A stretch of 49,057 nt of DNA from an uncultured Pseudomonadales bacterium (GCA_938017975.1 CALIKQ010000010.1:1-49057); one strand, 5' to 3'; counted from the stretch's first letter, positions 19,041 to 27,311 are shown. Notes: a model not told the origin generated them from the letters alone. Numbers and translations are program-made.

Positions 19041-19954
19041 GCGATTTTTTCCATGGCACGCATAACGGCGCTGCGAGCTCGAGGATTTGAGTCCACCTCT
19101 TCAGCATCAGCGCGCCATTTACCCAACGAACGTGCTGGACGACGGATCTGATCATCTAAAATCGGGAGTTTCGATGGATAGGGGTCGTCACGTTCTTGTT
19201 GCTTCACAAAGCGTTTCACCCGGCGATCTTCAAGTGAGTGAAAACTGATAACGACCAACCGACCCAAAATTTTCAGAAGTTCAGGGACCGCCGCAAGGCA
19301 CTGGTCTAGATCGTCGAGCTCACGGTTAACCTGAATTCTAATGGCCTGGAACGTGCGAGTGGCTGGATGTTTGTAATGATCCCGAGTCGGTGCAATCCGA
19401 GCAATCAAGTCGGCGAGCGCTTGGGTTGTCTCTAACGGCGCCTCTTTCCTTGCCGCCACAAGCGCGCGGGCGATTCGCTTGGCGTAGCGCTCTTCGCCAT
19501 ATTCTTTGAGCACCTTTGAAATTTCCGACTCTGCTGCCACCTTCAGCCACTCAGCCGCCGACTGACCCTGGCTATTATCCATCCGCATGTCCAAAGGCCC
19601 AGAACGCATAAAACTAAAACCCCGCTCTGCCGTATCCAGCTGATTTGAGGAAACGCCAAGGTCCAGAAAAACGCCGTCGACCTGCCCAACACCGATCCCA
19701 AGGAGATGCTGGTCAATCGCAGCAAAAGATCCATGCACCACAGTCACCCTGGACTCAGTCTCAAACCGCATCCGCGCACAATTGATTGCTTCGGGATCTT
19801 TGTCCATCACTATCAACCGCCCATTTACAGAGAGCCTTTCTAAAATCGCTGCAGCGTGACCACCGCGGCCAAACGTACAATCGATGTAAATACCATCCGA
19901 TCGATGAACAAGCACATCGACCGCTTTCTCGAGCATCACCGGAATGTGGGTCAT
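19037..19954 (-). CDS. rsmH: 16S rRNA m4C1402 methyltransferase RsmH
   Basis: SAM-dependent enzyme (MraW) that methylates N4 of C1402 in 16S rRNA. Begins THIPVMLEKAVDVL, then DCTFGRGGHAAAIL (SAM site), FLDLGVSSNQLD and FSFMRSGPLDMRMD, all family hallmarks, and near the end VISFHSLEDRRVKRF. It has 305 residues. The ATG is 11 bases after the mraZ stop. The next gene, ftsL, starts inside the stop codon. Confidence 0.98.
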   Translation of the reverse strand: MTHIPVMLEKAVDVLVHRSDGIYIDCTFGRGGHAAAILERLSVNGRLIVMDKDPEAINCARMRFETESRVTVVHGSFAAIDQHLLGIGVGQVDGVFLDLGVSSNQLDTAERGFSFMRSGPLDMRMDNSQGQSAAEWLKVAAESEISKVLKEYGEERYAKRIARALVAARKEAPLETTQALADLIARIAPTRDHYKHPATRTFQAIRIQVNRELDDLDQCLAAVPELLKILGRLVVISFHSLEDRRVKRFVKQQERDDPYPSKLPILDDQIRRPARSLGKWRADAEEVDSNPRARSAVMRAMEKIA

Positions 19955-19965
19955 CTGGTGCCGCC

Positions 19966-20418
19966 CTACAGAGATAATGACTGCAATTCTTCAGGCACAC
20001 CGTCTTCAGACTGCACTTCCAACCACTGATCCCGACGCGCCGTCCACGTCGACTCATCCCAAAGCTCTAGTTTATTACCTTGCCCCAACAGCACCGTTTG
20101 TTTGCCCAGCATTGCGTACTCCCGCAAGGGCGGCGTAATCAGTATTCGGCCGTTGCGATCCATGGGAATATCAGTCGCATGGCCAATCAGTAGGCGCTGA
20201 ACCCTTCTCGCCGCCGAATTAAAACTAGGTAGGGATTCGACTTTACGCTGTATGTCTTCCCAGGCGGTCTGAGGATAAATGAGCAGGCATCGCTCCTCTG
20301 TATCTATGGTCACAACCATCGAGCCTCGACACGTTTCGAGAATCTCATCGCGATAACGCGTTGGGACGGTGAGCCGCCCTTTTGCGTCCATATTGACTTG
20401 ATTGACACCTCTAAACAC
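19966..20418 (-). CDS. mraZ: Transcriptional regulator MraZ
   Basis: AbrB-like ring-forming DNA-binding protein that represses its own cluster. It carries two repeats of the MraZ domain, with DAKGRLTVPTRYRDEI in the first and DRNGRILITPPLREYA in the second. I chose GTG at 20418 over GTG at 20424: it gives the family's MFRG start (150 residues) and puts the AGGGA ribosome site about 9 bases away instead of 3. The upstream region holds a promoter and three MraZ-type boxes. Confidence 0.96.
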   Translation of the reverse strand: MFRGVNQVNMDAKGRLTVPTRYRDEILETCRGSMVVTIDTEERCLLIYPQTAWEDIQRKVESLPSFNSAARRVQRLLIGHATDIPMDRNGRILITPPLREYAMLGKQTVLLGQGNKLELWDESTWTARRDQWLEVQSEDGVPEELQSLSL

Positions 20419-20487
20419 AGTCACAGTTCCCTAAGATCCATACAATCCGAACAAAATGGACGTTTGCTTTTATCTAAACGCACTATG

Positions 20488-20512
20488 CCCACAAAATTCC
20501 ACTAATACCCAC
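20488..20512 (-). promoter_or_regulatory. MraZ operator: three GTGGG-type boxes with 10-bp period
   Basis: On the minus strand the sequence is GTGGG-N5-GTGGA-N5-GTGGG (boxes at 20512-20508, 20502-20498, 20492-20488). This matches the known MraZ target of direct GTGGG repeats one helical turn apart. It lies about 10-35 bases after the predicted transcription start and about 70 bases before mraZ, a fitting place for autorepression. Confidence 0.85.
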
Positions 20513-20527
20513 ATTTCTGCACTTCGA

Positions 20528-20556
20528 ACATTAAAAATACCACCCATTAATGTCAA
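20528..20556 (-). promoter_or_regulatory. Predicted sigma-70 promoter of the dcw cluster
   Basis: A perfect -35, TTGACA (20556-20551), a 17-base spacer, then TAATGT (20533-20528), which keeps the most conserved T, A and final T of the -10 element. Transcription would start near 20521, directly before the MraZ boxes, leaving a leader of about 100 bases. No other promoter is needed for the tightly overlapping genes down to ftsA. Confidence 0.72.
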
Positions 20557-20665
20557 GTCAGGAAAAATAGAATTTCTCTAGGTTTCACAATAGCTTAGGA
20601 AATTAAACAGACGATCAATCGAGATCAGACAAGTATCATGAGGAAGGACAGCTAGATGAGGTTGC

Positions 20666-20704
20666 AACTTAATGTGAATTATTAAGTTAAGGTATTTTTA
20701 TACC
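20666..20704. repeat. Two AT-rich inverted repeats between rnpB and mraZ
   Basis: AACTTAAT (20666-20673) pairs with ATTAAGTT (20681-20688) around a 7-base loop; directly next, GGTAT (20691-20695) pairs with ATACC (20700-20704). They follow rnpB in its direction of transcription. They lack GC-rich stems and a U-run in that direction, so a role as rnpB end or as a protein site is only a guess. Confidence 0.4.
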
Positions 20705-20732
20705 GTTTTGTTATATAGAGAAAGAAATTGTT

Positions 20733-21070
20733 GGGGAGTTAGCAATAAGCCGGGTTCTGTCGAAGATAATCATTCATCTGTGATGCCTGTCGCCAGACAC
20801 CTATAGCGACCTACCCGAACTCAATTGCGGGCCGCAATCTGCGAGTTCCTATTTGGTCTTGCTCCGAGTGGGGTTTACCTTGCCACAATTGTTGCCAATT
20901 GCGCGGTGCGCTCTTACCGCACCATTTCACCCTTACCAAGTCGAAACTTGGCGGTTTCCTTTCTGTTGCACTGGCCGTAGACTCGCGCCTCCCAGGTGTT
21001 ACCTGGCACCCTGCCCTATGGAGCCCGGACTTTCCTCTGCTCAAAGCAGCGATTACCTAGCTAACTCCCC
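20733..21070 (-). ncRNA. rnpB: RNase P RNA (bacterial type A)
   Basis: Catalytic RNA that removes 5' leaders from pre-tRNAs. On the minus strand the 5' part carries the conserved GAGGAAAGTCCGGGCTCC block near 21030, later the ACAGAAA segment, AGGGTGAAA with the GGTGCGGTAAGAGCGCACC hairpin near 20925, and the 3' block ending in CCCGGCTTATTGC. The first and last bases pair perfectly (GGGGAGTTAGC at 21070 with GCTAACTCCCC ending at 20733), forming helix P1 and setting the ends. The length of about 338 nt is normal. rnpB between rsmI and mraZ is the usual Pseudomonas-like place. Confidence 0.96.
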
Positions 21071-21077
21071 AATATAG

Positions 21078-21106
21078 AGCTTAGCGCCCGAACCGGGAGT
21101 TCACAA
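21078..21106 (-). promoter_or_regulatory. Possible rnpB promoter
   Basis: TTGTGA (21106-21101), 17 bases, TAAGCT (21083-21078) on the minus strand; a start near 21071 agrees with the P1 helix end at 21070. The -35 lies across the rsmI stop codon. Both boxes are imperfect. Confidence 0.42.
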
Positions 21107-21940
21107 CTGATCATCCACTTGTTGGTGGTCTAAAGCCCGCTTATAAGCCTCATTCCGCTTCACCCCTAAAATCCGGCTGGCTAATGAAGCTGCAGCCGAT
21201 ACCGGTAACTCCGCGCACAACACATTCAAGCAATGGTCCAGAGTCACGATTGCCGAGTCGCTCACCGATTGACGCCCCGCCACCAAAACAACCATTTCTC
21301 CGCGCGCTGGGATAATACCCTCTGCAAGCTTCGACAATAAGGCCTCTGCCGGGCCATCAATCACCTGCTCATAGACTTTGGTGAGCTCCCTACAGATCAC
21401 AACATCCCGACTCGGCCCAAAATGTTTAACGATCAGAGTCAGCAGGTTTTCAATACGATGAGGTGCTTCATACAGCACAAGCGTACCCGCATAATCAACG
21501 AATGCTCTAATCCGTGCCTCCCGGCCTTTGGACGGCAGAAACCCAAGAAATTGAAACTGATCCGTTGGCAGGCCTGAGACCGATAAAGCCGCCGTTAGGG
21601 CTGAAGGCCCGGGGATCGGCTCGACAACGATACCGGCCGCACGGGCCTGCTGAACCAACACATAACCCGGATCAGAGATCAAAGGCGTGCCGGCATCTGA
21701 AACAAGCGCAACTGCTTCACCAGCAAGAATCCGATCCACCACCAAATGACTTTGTCTGCGTTCGTTGTGATCATGCAGAGCAACAATATTTTGCTTGATT
21801 TCATAATGATCCAATAGTCGCCGAGTGTGCCGCGTGTCTTCAGCGGCGATAAGGTCTGACTCAGCCAACACACTCAAGGCGCGCGCCGAAATGTCATTGA
21901 GGTTGCCGATCGGGGTAGCCACTATATACAATTTACTCAC
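21101..21940 (-). CDS. rsmI: 16S rRNA 2'-O-methyltransferase RsmI
   Basis: SAM-dependent enzyme that 2'-O-methylates C1402 of 16S rRNA, the same base that RsmH methylates on N4. Typical blocks: LYIVATPIGNLNDISARAL at the start, AAEDTRHTRRLLDHYEI, ALVSDAGTPLISDPGY, and IPGPSALTAALSVSGLPTDQF. It has 279 residues with a GTG start. It is divergent from lpoA across a 599-bp gap; rsmI-lpoA divergence is a conserved gammaproteobacterial layout. Confidence 0.97.
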   Translation of the reverse strand: MSKLYIVATPIGNLNDISARALSVLAESDLIAAEDTRHTRRLLDHYEIKQNIVALHDHNERRQSHLVVDRILAGEAVALVSDAGTPLISDPGYVLVQQARAAGIVVEPIPGPSALTAALSVSGLPTDQFQFLGFLPSKGREARIRAFVDYAGTLVLYEAPHRIENLLTLIVKHFGPSRDVVICRELTKVYEQVIDGPAEALLSKLAEGIIPARGEMVVLVAGRQSVSDSAIVTLDHCLNVLCAELPVSAAASLASRILGVKRNEAYKRALDHQQVDDQL

Positions 21941-22539
21941 TCGGTCTGCCTAGTAAACTCTGATCGTAAAGAGTAATAGATTACGCACGCTGCAACCATC
22001 GGCTACTGGTCATTTAAACGCGTCTGGCCAAAATTTGTTATGCCTATTGAGGCGTCAAACCCTCGATCCTAGGCTCTGGGATAGCGCGTTCGTGACGCTT
22101 TCTCTTCGCTCATATCGAACTGGGACTTTAACCCAACGTTTCCAAGCAGCGAGGATGAGCAAGAAGAAGCGTAAAATCAAATTGTAAGGCGTCTTTGGAG
22201 TATCTCGTACTAGAGCTATGCTTAAAGTTCTAGGGTATTGTTAGACTGTAAGTCACACAAACAGTAAGGACAAATGATCGAAAGTAAGCGTAACTGCGAG
22301 TACCGTAAACCCCGACTGTCACGAGTACTGGGGGCTGTGAAACTGGGGGCTGTAGCACCCGGGTCAATAATACTGAGCGTCAACAACGATACAAACTGAC
22401 AACAATTGACACCCACCGAGCGGGAGAAAGAAGCCAGAGCAAAACCCCGAGAAAATCCGAGATTCTTTACGCGCTAACTTTCCTTGAGACTCGCAAGCAA
22501 AGATAGCCAACCATTACAATTTTGAGAGGCATTACGCCA
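21941..22539. other. Long noncoding gap between rsmI and lpoA (599 bp)
   Basis: No convincing protein or known RNA is seen. A reading frame of 64 residues on the minus strand (22222-22416) has no family resemblance and no good ribosome site. The gap must hold the two divergent promoters. A lone TTGACA at 22406-22411 has no matching -10. It contains a short tandem duplication near 22327-22353. It is by far the loosest stretch of the window. Confidence 0.5.
22327..22353 (+). repeat. Short tandem direct repeat
   Basis: ACTGGGGGCTGT occurs at 22327-22338 and again at 22342-22353, a 15-base period. It could be a replication slip or a pair of protein sites; nothing nearby decides. Confidence 0.6.
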
Positions 22540-24387
22540 TTGAAATCTATCCAGCACATCGCTTATCTGACCATTCTTTTTTTCATCGTTAGCTGCGCTG
22601 CGCCCACCGCAAACCAATCAAATCGCGCTGCGGTCAGCACCAAAACACCTGCACTTCCTGCGATTAGAGCGATACGCTCGGTCAAAGAGGGCCTTCGCCT
22701 CGCGAACCTGGCCAGCGAACCAAACGCGACCACCTACCGGGTTCAAGCAGCAAAAATTGCTTTTGAGCAAAACGATTTTGAACAGGCTCGTCGGATCATC
22801 ACGAGCATTAATGAGAGTCAAATCCCAGCGTTTGCAATGCTTGATTACCTACTCACAAACGCTCGACTTCAATTACGTGAGGGAGATCCAATTGCTGCTC
22901 TGGCAAGCCTTAACCAACAGGACCTGTCGCGATACTCTCCGAATCCCCAAGAGCAAATCACCATCGGCCTGACTAAGGCCACCGCTTATCAGCAAACCGG
23001 TCGTGTGATTGCTGCAGCAAGAGAGCGAACGCTCAGCGCACCACTTTTAACCGGCCAACCGAGCATTGAAAACCAAGAAACCCTTTTCAACAACTTGTTA
23101 ACCTTGCCCACTTCAATGCTCAAGAGTTACGCAACAAAGGCGGTGGATAATGATCTGAGAGGCTGGCTGTCTTTGGCTGCAATGAGCAAACAGTATCAGA
23201 ACAGGCCCAGCCAACATCTCAGAGCGCTGTCCAATTGGAAAAAATTATGGGCAGGACATCCGGCCGCTGAACAACTCCCCAGAAGACTGGCTTTCCTTGA
23301 CAGCATTGTCGCAGGTCAACCCGGTAAAATTGCCGTCTTACTCCCACAAACTGGGCCACTGGCCGCAGCCGGGCAAGCCATCTTAAAGGGCATCATCTCG
23401 GCTCATTTTGATCAAGGTCAAGAATCCGAACTCCTGTTTTACGATACGGCGCTCTGGACCTCCACCGTCGACCTCGTCAATGTTGCGGTAAACGATGGGG
23501 CTGACTTTATCCTCGGCCCTTTAGATAAGCGCCGAGTTGAAGCCCTCGCAGCAGCCCGGCTTAAGATACCCGTTCTAGCCCTGAATCGACTAAATCAGTC
23601 GGAATCCGTCAAAAATAAAAATGGGAACCTGTTTTTCTTCTCCTTAGCACCTGAGGATGAGGCGAAACAGCTCGCTAACCGAGGGCGCGAGGCAGGCCAT
23701 AAAAACATCTTGCTCATTGCACCGGATGACGACTGGGGCGATCGGACGGCCAATGCCTTTCGAAGCGAGTTCACGGATTTAGATTCGGTAAATATTTTTG
23801 AAAATCGCTTCGGCGAAGATGAGTCTTACGCGGAGTTCGTGAAAGATATGCTCGCTGTAGACGAAAGCGAAAAACGTGCCGACGAACTCAGACGCATTAC
23901 GGGCCAGTCCTTCGAGTTCAAGCCCAGACGGAGACAGGATATTGACATGATTGCTCTGCTGGCGGATGCGGACAAATCCCGCCAAATCAACCCTGCTTTG
24001 GCCTTTTACTATGCGGATAACCTACCGGTCTATGCAACATCGCTCGTTCACACCCAGCGCCAAAACAAAATTAACAATCTAGACCTCAATGGTATTCGAT
24101 TCTGTGATATGCCCTGGAAGCTCTTCCCAGCTGGAGTCCTTGTGTCTGGTGTTCAAGCAACATGGCCAGAATCTCGCGGTGATCTGGGCCCCCTTTACGC
24201 CCTAGGTCTCGATGCTTTCAATATCATGCCTAGGCTAAGGCAACTCAGAGAAATGCCCGACACCCAATTTTATGGCCTGACTGGGACCCTGATTATGGAA
24301 CAGCAAACTCTCATTAGGGAGTTGGCCTGGGGCTATTTTGAACAGGGTGAAGTTGTGAGTATGCCAATGGTTGTTGAAGCGATCTGA
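22540..24387 (+). CDS. lpoA: Penicillin-binding protein activator LpoA (outer-membrane lipoprotein)
   Basis: Outer-membrane lipoprotein that reaches through the wall to stimulate PBP1A. The lipoprotein signal is clear: a hydrophobic stretch ending in FFIVSC, with Cys19 as the acylated residue. Residues about 30-240 form a helical TPR-like domain, and about 250-600 a periplasmic-binding-protein-like domain (KIAVLLPQTGPLAAAGQAI, ADFILGPLDKRRVEAL). The start is TTG at 22540, chosen because GAGAGG lies 9 bases upstream; a TTG at 22522 would precede that site. It has 615 residues. yraN and dolP follow, as in other gammaproteobacteria. Confidence 0.93.
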   Translation: MKSIQHIAYLTILFFIVSCAAPTANQSNRAAVSTKTPALPAIRAIRSVKEGLRLANLASEPNATTYRVQAAKIAFEQNDFEQARRIITSINESQIPAFAMLDYLLTNARLQLREGDPIAALASLNQQDLSRYSPNPQEQITIGLTKATAYQQTGRVIAAARERTLSAPLLTGQPSIENQETLFNNLLTLPTSMLKSYATKAVDNDLRGWLSLAAMSKQYQNRPSQHLRALSNWKKLWAGHPAAEQLPRRLAFLDSIVAGQPGKIAVLLPQTGPLAAAGQAILKGIISAHFDQGQESELLFYDTALWTSTVDLVNVAVNDGADFILGPLDKRRVEALAAARLKIPVLALNRLNQSESVKNKNGNLFFFSLAPEDEAKQLANRGREAGHKNILLIAPDDDWGDRTANAFRSEFTDLDSVNIFENRFGEDESYAEFVKDMLAVDESEKRADELRRITGQSFEFKPRRRQDIDMIALLADADKSRQINPALAFYYADNLPVYATSLVHTQRQNKINNLDLNGIRFCDMPWKLFPAGVLVSGVQATWPESRGDLGPLYALGLDAFNIMPRLRQLREMPDTQFYGLTGTLIMEQQTLIRELAWGYFEQGEVVSMPMVVEAI

Positions 24388-24764
24388 GCCTTGGAATAAA
24401 CCAAGGAAGAGCGGCAGAATTAAGAGCTCAACACTTGCTTTGGCTATTCGGCGTCCAAATAATAGGTCTCAACTACCAATCGAGATATGGTGAAATCGAC
24501 ATTATAGGTGTTGATCAATCGGCCTTAATCTTTTTCGAAGTTAAGTGGCGAAGCGGTGTCCGTTTTGGTACGCCTGCCGCTCAGGTAGATTGGAGGAAGC
24601 AACAGAGGCTCCTTAAAACAGCTGAGCATTTTCTCCAAGCCAAGCCATTCATCACTTACCAGGACCTGCGCTTCGACGTCTTAGCGCTGGGTCATGAAAA
24701 CCGCTGGATCAAAAGCGCGTTTTATAAAGAAGACTTGATTCCTGAACCCGGACTGGCAAGATAG
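24384..24764 (+). CDS. yraN: YraN / UPF0102 nuclease-fold protein, non-standard start
   Basis: Small protein of the UPF0102 family with a restriction-endonuclease-like fold; function not settled. The core is clear: GRAAELRAQHLLWLFGV, LNYQSRYGEIDIIGVD (catalytic-type Glu and Asp), and FFEVKWRSG. The conserved GxAAE helix lies upstream of the first usual start (TTG, 24435). Upstream in that frame there is no ATG, GTG or TTG before a stop at 24375-24377. The best candidate is CTG at 24384, overlapping the lpoA TGA as CTGA, with an ATA at 24396 as alternative. I list the CTG start with low certainty; the protein family is certain. Confidence 0.85.
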   Translation: MSLGINQGRAAELRAQHLLWLFGVQIIGLNYQSRYGEIDIIGVDQSALIFFEVKWRSGVRFGTPAAQVDWRKQQRLLKTAEHFLQAKPFITYQDLRFDVLALGHENRWIKSAFYKEDLIPEPGLAR

Positions 24765-24787
24765 CGCCCAGACTATGGGAATCTGTT

Positions 24788-25345
24788 ATGAACTGGATAC
24801 GTCGTGCAAGCCTCGGAGCACTTATCATCTTTGGAATCAGCGCTTGTAGCCTTGTTGGCCCCAAAGACGACAATCTTGGAAAAAGGACTTTTGGTACTCA
24901 ACTCGATGACCGCCGATCAGCAAAACTGATCATGAGAAATCTAAAGGCCGCAAACCCAGAGGTCGAATCCATGAACCTAGCCGTGACTGTTTTCAACGGC
25001 GTCGCGCTGATCACAGGACAAGCCAATACCGAGGCGGTTAAAGTCCAAGCAGGTAAAATTGCCGGGCAAATTAGAAACGTTGCTAAGGTGCACAACGAGA
25101 TCGAGGTTGCTGGCCCGACCGCAATGCTCGTGCGCAGCAACGATGGACTTCTTAAGACGAAGATTCGTGTCAAGATGATAGCGGCGACCGATGTCGATGC
25201 GGGTCGTATTAAAGTTGTTGTCGAGAATGGGGTTGTTTATCTAATGGGACTTCTAACCCGCGATGAGGCCAAAGCAGCCGTAGCCCTGACCAGAGAAGTC
25301 TACGGTGTTCAAAAGATCATCCAAGCTTTCGAATTTTTAAATTAA
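24788..25345 (+). CDS. dolP: BON-domain outer-membrane lipoprotein DolP
   Basis: Outer-membrane lipoprotein (YraP) that binds anionic phospholipids and supports envelope integrity and the BAM complex. The signal peptide ends in the lipobox ISAC with Cys20. Two BON domains follow (about residues 40-110 and 118-185): each has the pattern of a beta-hairpin, a helix and a Gly-containing turn (NGVALITGQ, NGVVYLMGL). It has 185 residues, as in the family. In many relatives diaA stands between yraN and dolP; here they are 23 bases apart and diaA is missing. Confidence 0.93.
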   Translation: MNWIRRASLGALIIFGISACSLVGPKDDNLGKRTFGTQLDDRRSAKLIMRNLKAANPEVESMNLAVTVFNGVALITGQANTEAVKVQAGKIAGQIRNVAKVHNEIEVAGPTAMLVRSNDGLLKTKIRVKMIAATDVDAGRIKVVVENGVVYLMGLLTRDEAKAAVALTREVYGVQKIIQAFEFLN

Positions 25346-25348
25346 CGC

Positions 25349-25810
25349 CTACTCAACCACGCTGAGATGAGAAGCCTTAGTGGGCTTAGGCTTGCTCCCG
25401 AATTGATTCCCGGGTAATTCGGATCCGGACGCCTCATGGCCGTCACGAGGATGTTCATCGACTAAGGGTGTTTCTGCGGCGGGGCCTGGCGCATTTTCAG
25501 GGAACCAAAGCCCGTCGCCAGTTTCTCGACTCACCAATCCTAGTACCGCTTGGATCGGCGCACTGATGCTGACAGGGAGCCCCTTAAATCGACTATCGAA
25601 AAAGACACCGTCTGCAGAAATGTTCAAATTACGAACTGCCGTTCCACTGATATTGAGCGTAATACTCCCATCGGGTTGAACGAATTCCCCTGGAACACTC
25701 ACCCCTTCCATGCGAGCGTTGAGAATCAGATAGGGCGTTGAACCGGAATCAACCATCCAATCCAATAGACCCTGCATCAGGTATGGCACTTTGGAGATAG
25801 GTGTTCCCAT
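25349..25810 (-). CDS. sspB: ClpXP adaptor SspB
   Basis: Adaptor that delivers ssrA-tagged proteins to the ClpXP protease. The N-terminal substrate-binding domain shows PYLMQGLLDWMVDSGSTPYL, ISADGVFFDSRFKGLP and the following PIQAVLGLVSRETGDGLWFP. A disordered linker ends in SHLSVVE, matching the family's C-terminal ClpX-binding tail. The ATG at 25810 gives 153 residues; a TTG just upstream is less likely. sspA follows upstream in the same direction (25-base gap), as usual. Its stop is 3 bases from that of dolP. Confidence 0.95.
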   Translation of the reverse strand: MGTPISKVPYLMQGLLDWMVDSGSTPYLILNARMEGVSVPGEFVQPDGSITLNISGTAVRNLNISADGVFFDSRFKGLPVSISAPIQAVLGLVSRETGDGLWFPENAPGPAAETPLVDEHPRDGHEASGSELPGNQFGSKPKPTKASHLSVVE

Positions 25811-25835
25811 CAAAGTATCCTACGAGAGGGCTGAA

Positions 25836-26468
25836 TCAATCGCGCATATCCATTTCTGCTTCCGAAAGGCTGGCTTGAAAAGCCTCACGCCGAAACATGC
25901 GATTCATATAGTCGGTTAGTGGCTTACCTGTTTTTGGGGGTAACTGAATACCCAAAACCGGAAGACGCCACAAAATAGGGACAAAGCAGCAATCCACCAA
26001 GGTGAACTCATCACTCATAAAAAACTCTTTCTCAGTGAATATCGGAGCGATCGTCAAAAGTCCTTCTCGAAGCTCCTTTCGTGCACGATCGATCACGGTG
26101 TCCTTGGAACGACCAGCAACGATGGTATCAACCAATCCACACCAGTCACGCTGGATACGATACACAAAGAGTCGACTCTGAGCCCTTGCTACAGGGTAAA
26201 CGGGTAGCAGCGGTGGATGCGGAAAGCGTTCGTCTAAATATTCCATCATCACCATGGATTCGTAGAGCACAAGGTCTCTGTCAACCAGCGTCGGAAGCGA
26301 GTTGTACGGATTTAGGTCAGCCAGATCCTCTGGCAAACTTCCTTTTTCGACATTGATAATGTCTACAGCGACACCCTTTTCCGCGAGCACCATTCTCACA
26401 CGCTGGCTGTAGTGATCTGCACCATCTGAGTAAAATACCATCGATGAATGCTTTGAAATAACGCCCAT
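25836..26468 (-). CDS. sspA: Stringent starvation protein A (SspA)
   Basis: GST-fold protein that binds RNA polymerase with sigma-70 and changes promoter choice under stress. It has an N-terminal thioredoxin-like part ([24 protein letters not shown]), and [17 protein letters not shown] holds the surface PHP motif needed by E. coli SspA. It has 210 residues. An AGGGGA ribosome site precedes the ATG. It follows petC in the same direction with a 27-base gap, so the petABC-sspAB group may be co-transcribed. Confidence 0.96.
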   Translation of the reverse strand: MGVISKHSSMVFYSDGADHYSQRVRMVLAEKGVAVDIINVEKGSLPEDLADLNPYNSLPTLVDRDLVLYESMVMMEYLDERFPHPPLLPVYPVARAQSRLFVYRIQRDWCGLVDTIVAGRSKDTVIDRARKELREGLLTIAPIFTEKEFFMSDEFTLVDCCFVPILWRLPVLGIQLPPKTGKPLTDYMNRMFRREAFQASLSEAEMDMRD

Positions 26469-26495
26469 TTTTTTCCCCTAATTCTGCTCTAGCGA

Positions 26496-27311
26496 CTAAT
26501 GAATTTCTTTCTTGTATTCCCTGGCCAACAGATACGCCGGCACGAAGAAAAACGCCAGGAAGATCAAAACAAACACGCCGGTTCGCTCACGATCGAGTCG
26601 GGAAGGGTCGCCCACGTAATAAATAAAATTGGTCAAATCGTACACTACCTGTTCATAGGCCTCAGGCGATAAGCGGCCGGTATTCTCAACCAGCTGCAAA
26701 GGAGAGTATCCTCGCTCTACCAGTTCCATACCGCACACTTCTTCAGTGATATAGGACTGCGACAATGCATCCATCATCTGGCCGCCATTTGCAGCAAGCT
26801 TTGGAATCTCTTTGCACACTTTCTGCTGCACGCCCTGAAGCTCCATGAGCGCGTGCGGCATACCAACATTTTCATAAACCAGGTTGTTCGCACCCAAGGG
26901 CCTACTAGCATCTTCATAAAACGTAAGGAGATAGGTGTACAGATACTCTGGTCCACCCTTCAACTGGCTGTATAACGTTAAATCGGGAGGAACAGCGCCG
27001 AACCAGTTTTTTGAGTTTTCATCGCTGATTGAGTTCTCAATAAGGTCACCGATTTTCGTATTAGGGTCAAAAACCAAATACTCAAGCATAAGACTCTCTG
27101 GGATCCCAATGTCATCGGCCGTCCGCTTGTAACGCTGATACTGCAGCGAGTGACAACCCAAGCAATAATTCATATATGTTTGGGCACCGCGCTGAAGAGA
27201 ACTTTGATCCGTTAAATCAGGCGTCATGTCATACAGAGGAAAACCAGAGTCAGCGGCCTGCGAAGAGTGCGTGATAAAAGAGACTAAAATCAATAATCCG
27301 AGGCGCTTCAT
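26496..27311 (-). CDS. petC: Cytochrome c1 subunit of the bc1 complex
   Basis: Membrane-anchored cytochrome c1 that passes electrons from the Rieske protein to soluble cytochrome c. It has an N-terminal signal peptide (cleavage near SSQAAD), the haem site CLGCH at about residues 51-55, the axial Met in NVGMPHALMELQG, and a C-terminal membrane anchor (VFVLIFLAFFFVPAYLLAREYKKE). It has 271 residues. Its ATG overlaps the petB TGA (ATGA). Confidence 0.97.
   Translation of the reverse strand: MKRLGLLILVSFITHSSQAADSGFPLYDMTPDLTDQSSLQRGAQTYMNYCLGCHSLQYQRYKRTADDIGIPESLMLEYLVFDPNTKIGDLIENSISDENSKNWFGAVPPDLTLYSQLKGGPEYLYTYLLTFYEDASRPLGANNLVYENVGMPHALMELQGVQQKVCKEIPKLAANGGQMMDALSQSYITEEVCGMELVERGYSPLQLVENTGRLSPEAYEQVVYDLTNFIYYVGDPSRLDRERTGVFVLIFLAFFFVPAYLLAREYKKEIH

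Noticed and set aside
22406-22411. Perfect TTGACA as lpoA promoter
   Set aside because: No -10-like sequence 16-18 bases downstream (the region is GC- and A-rich), so it was not called.
22222-22416. 64-codon minus-strand frame in the rsmI-lpoA gap
   Set aside because: It spans the tandem duplication, has a random-looking composition and no ribosome site.
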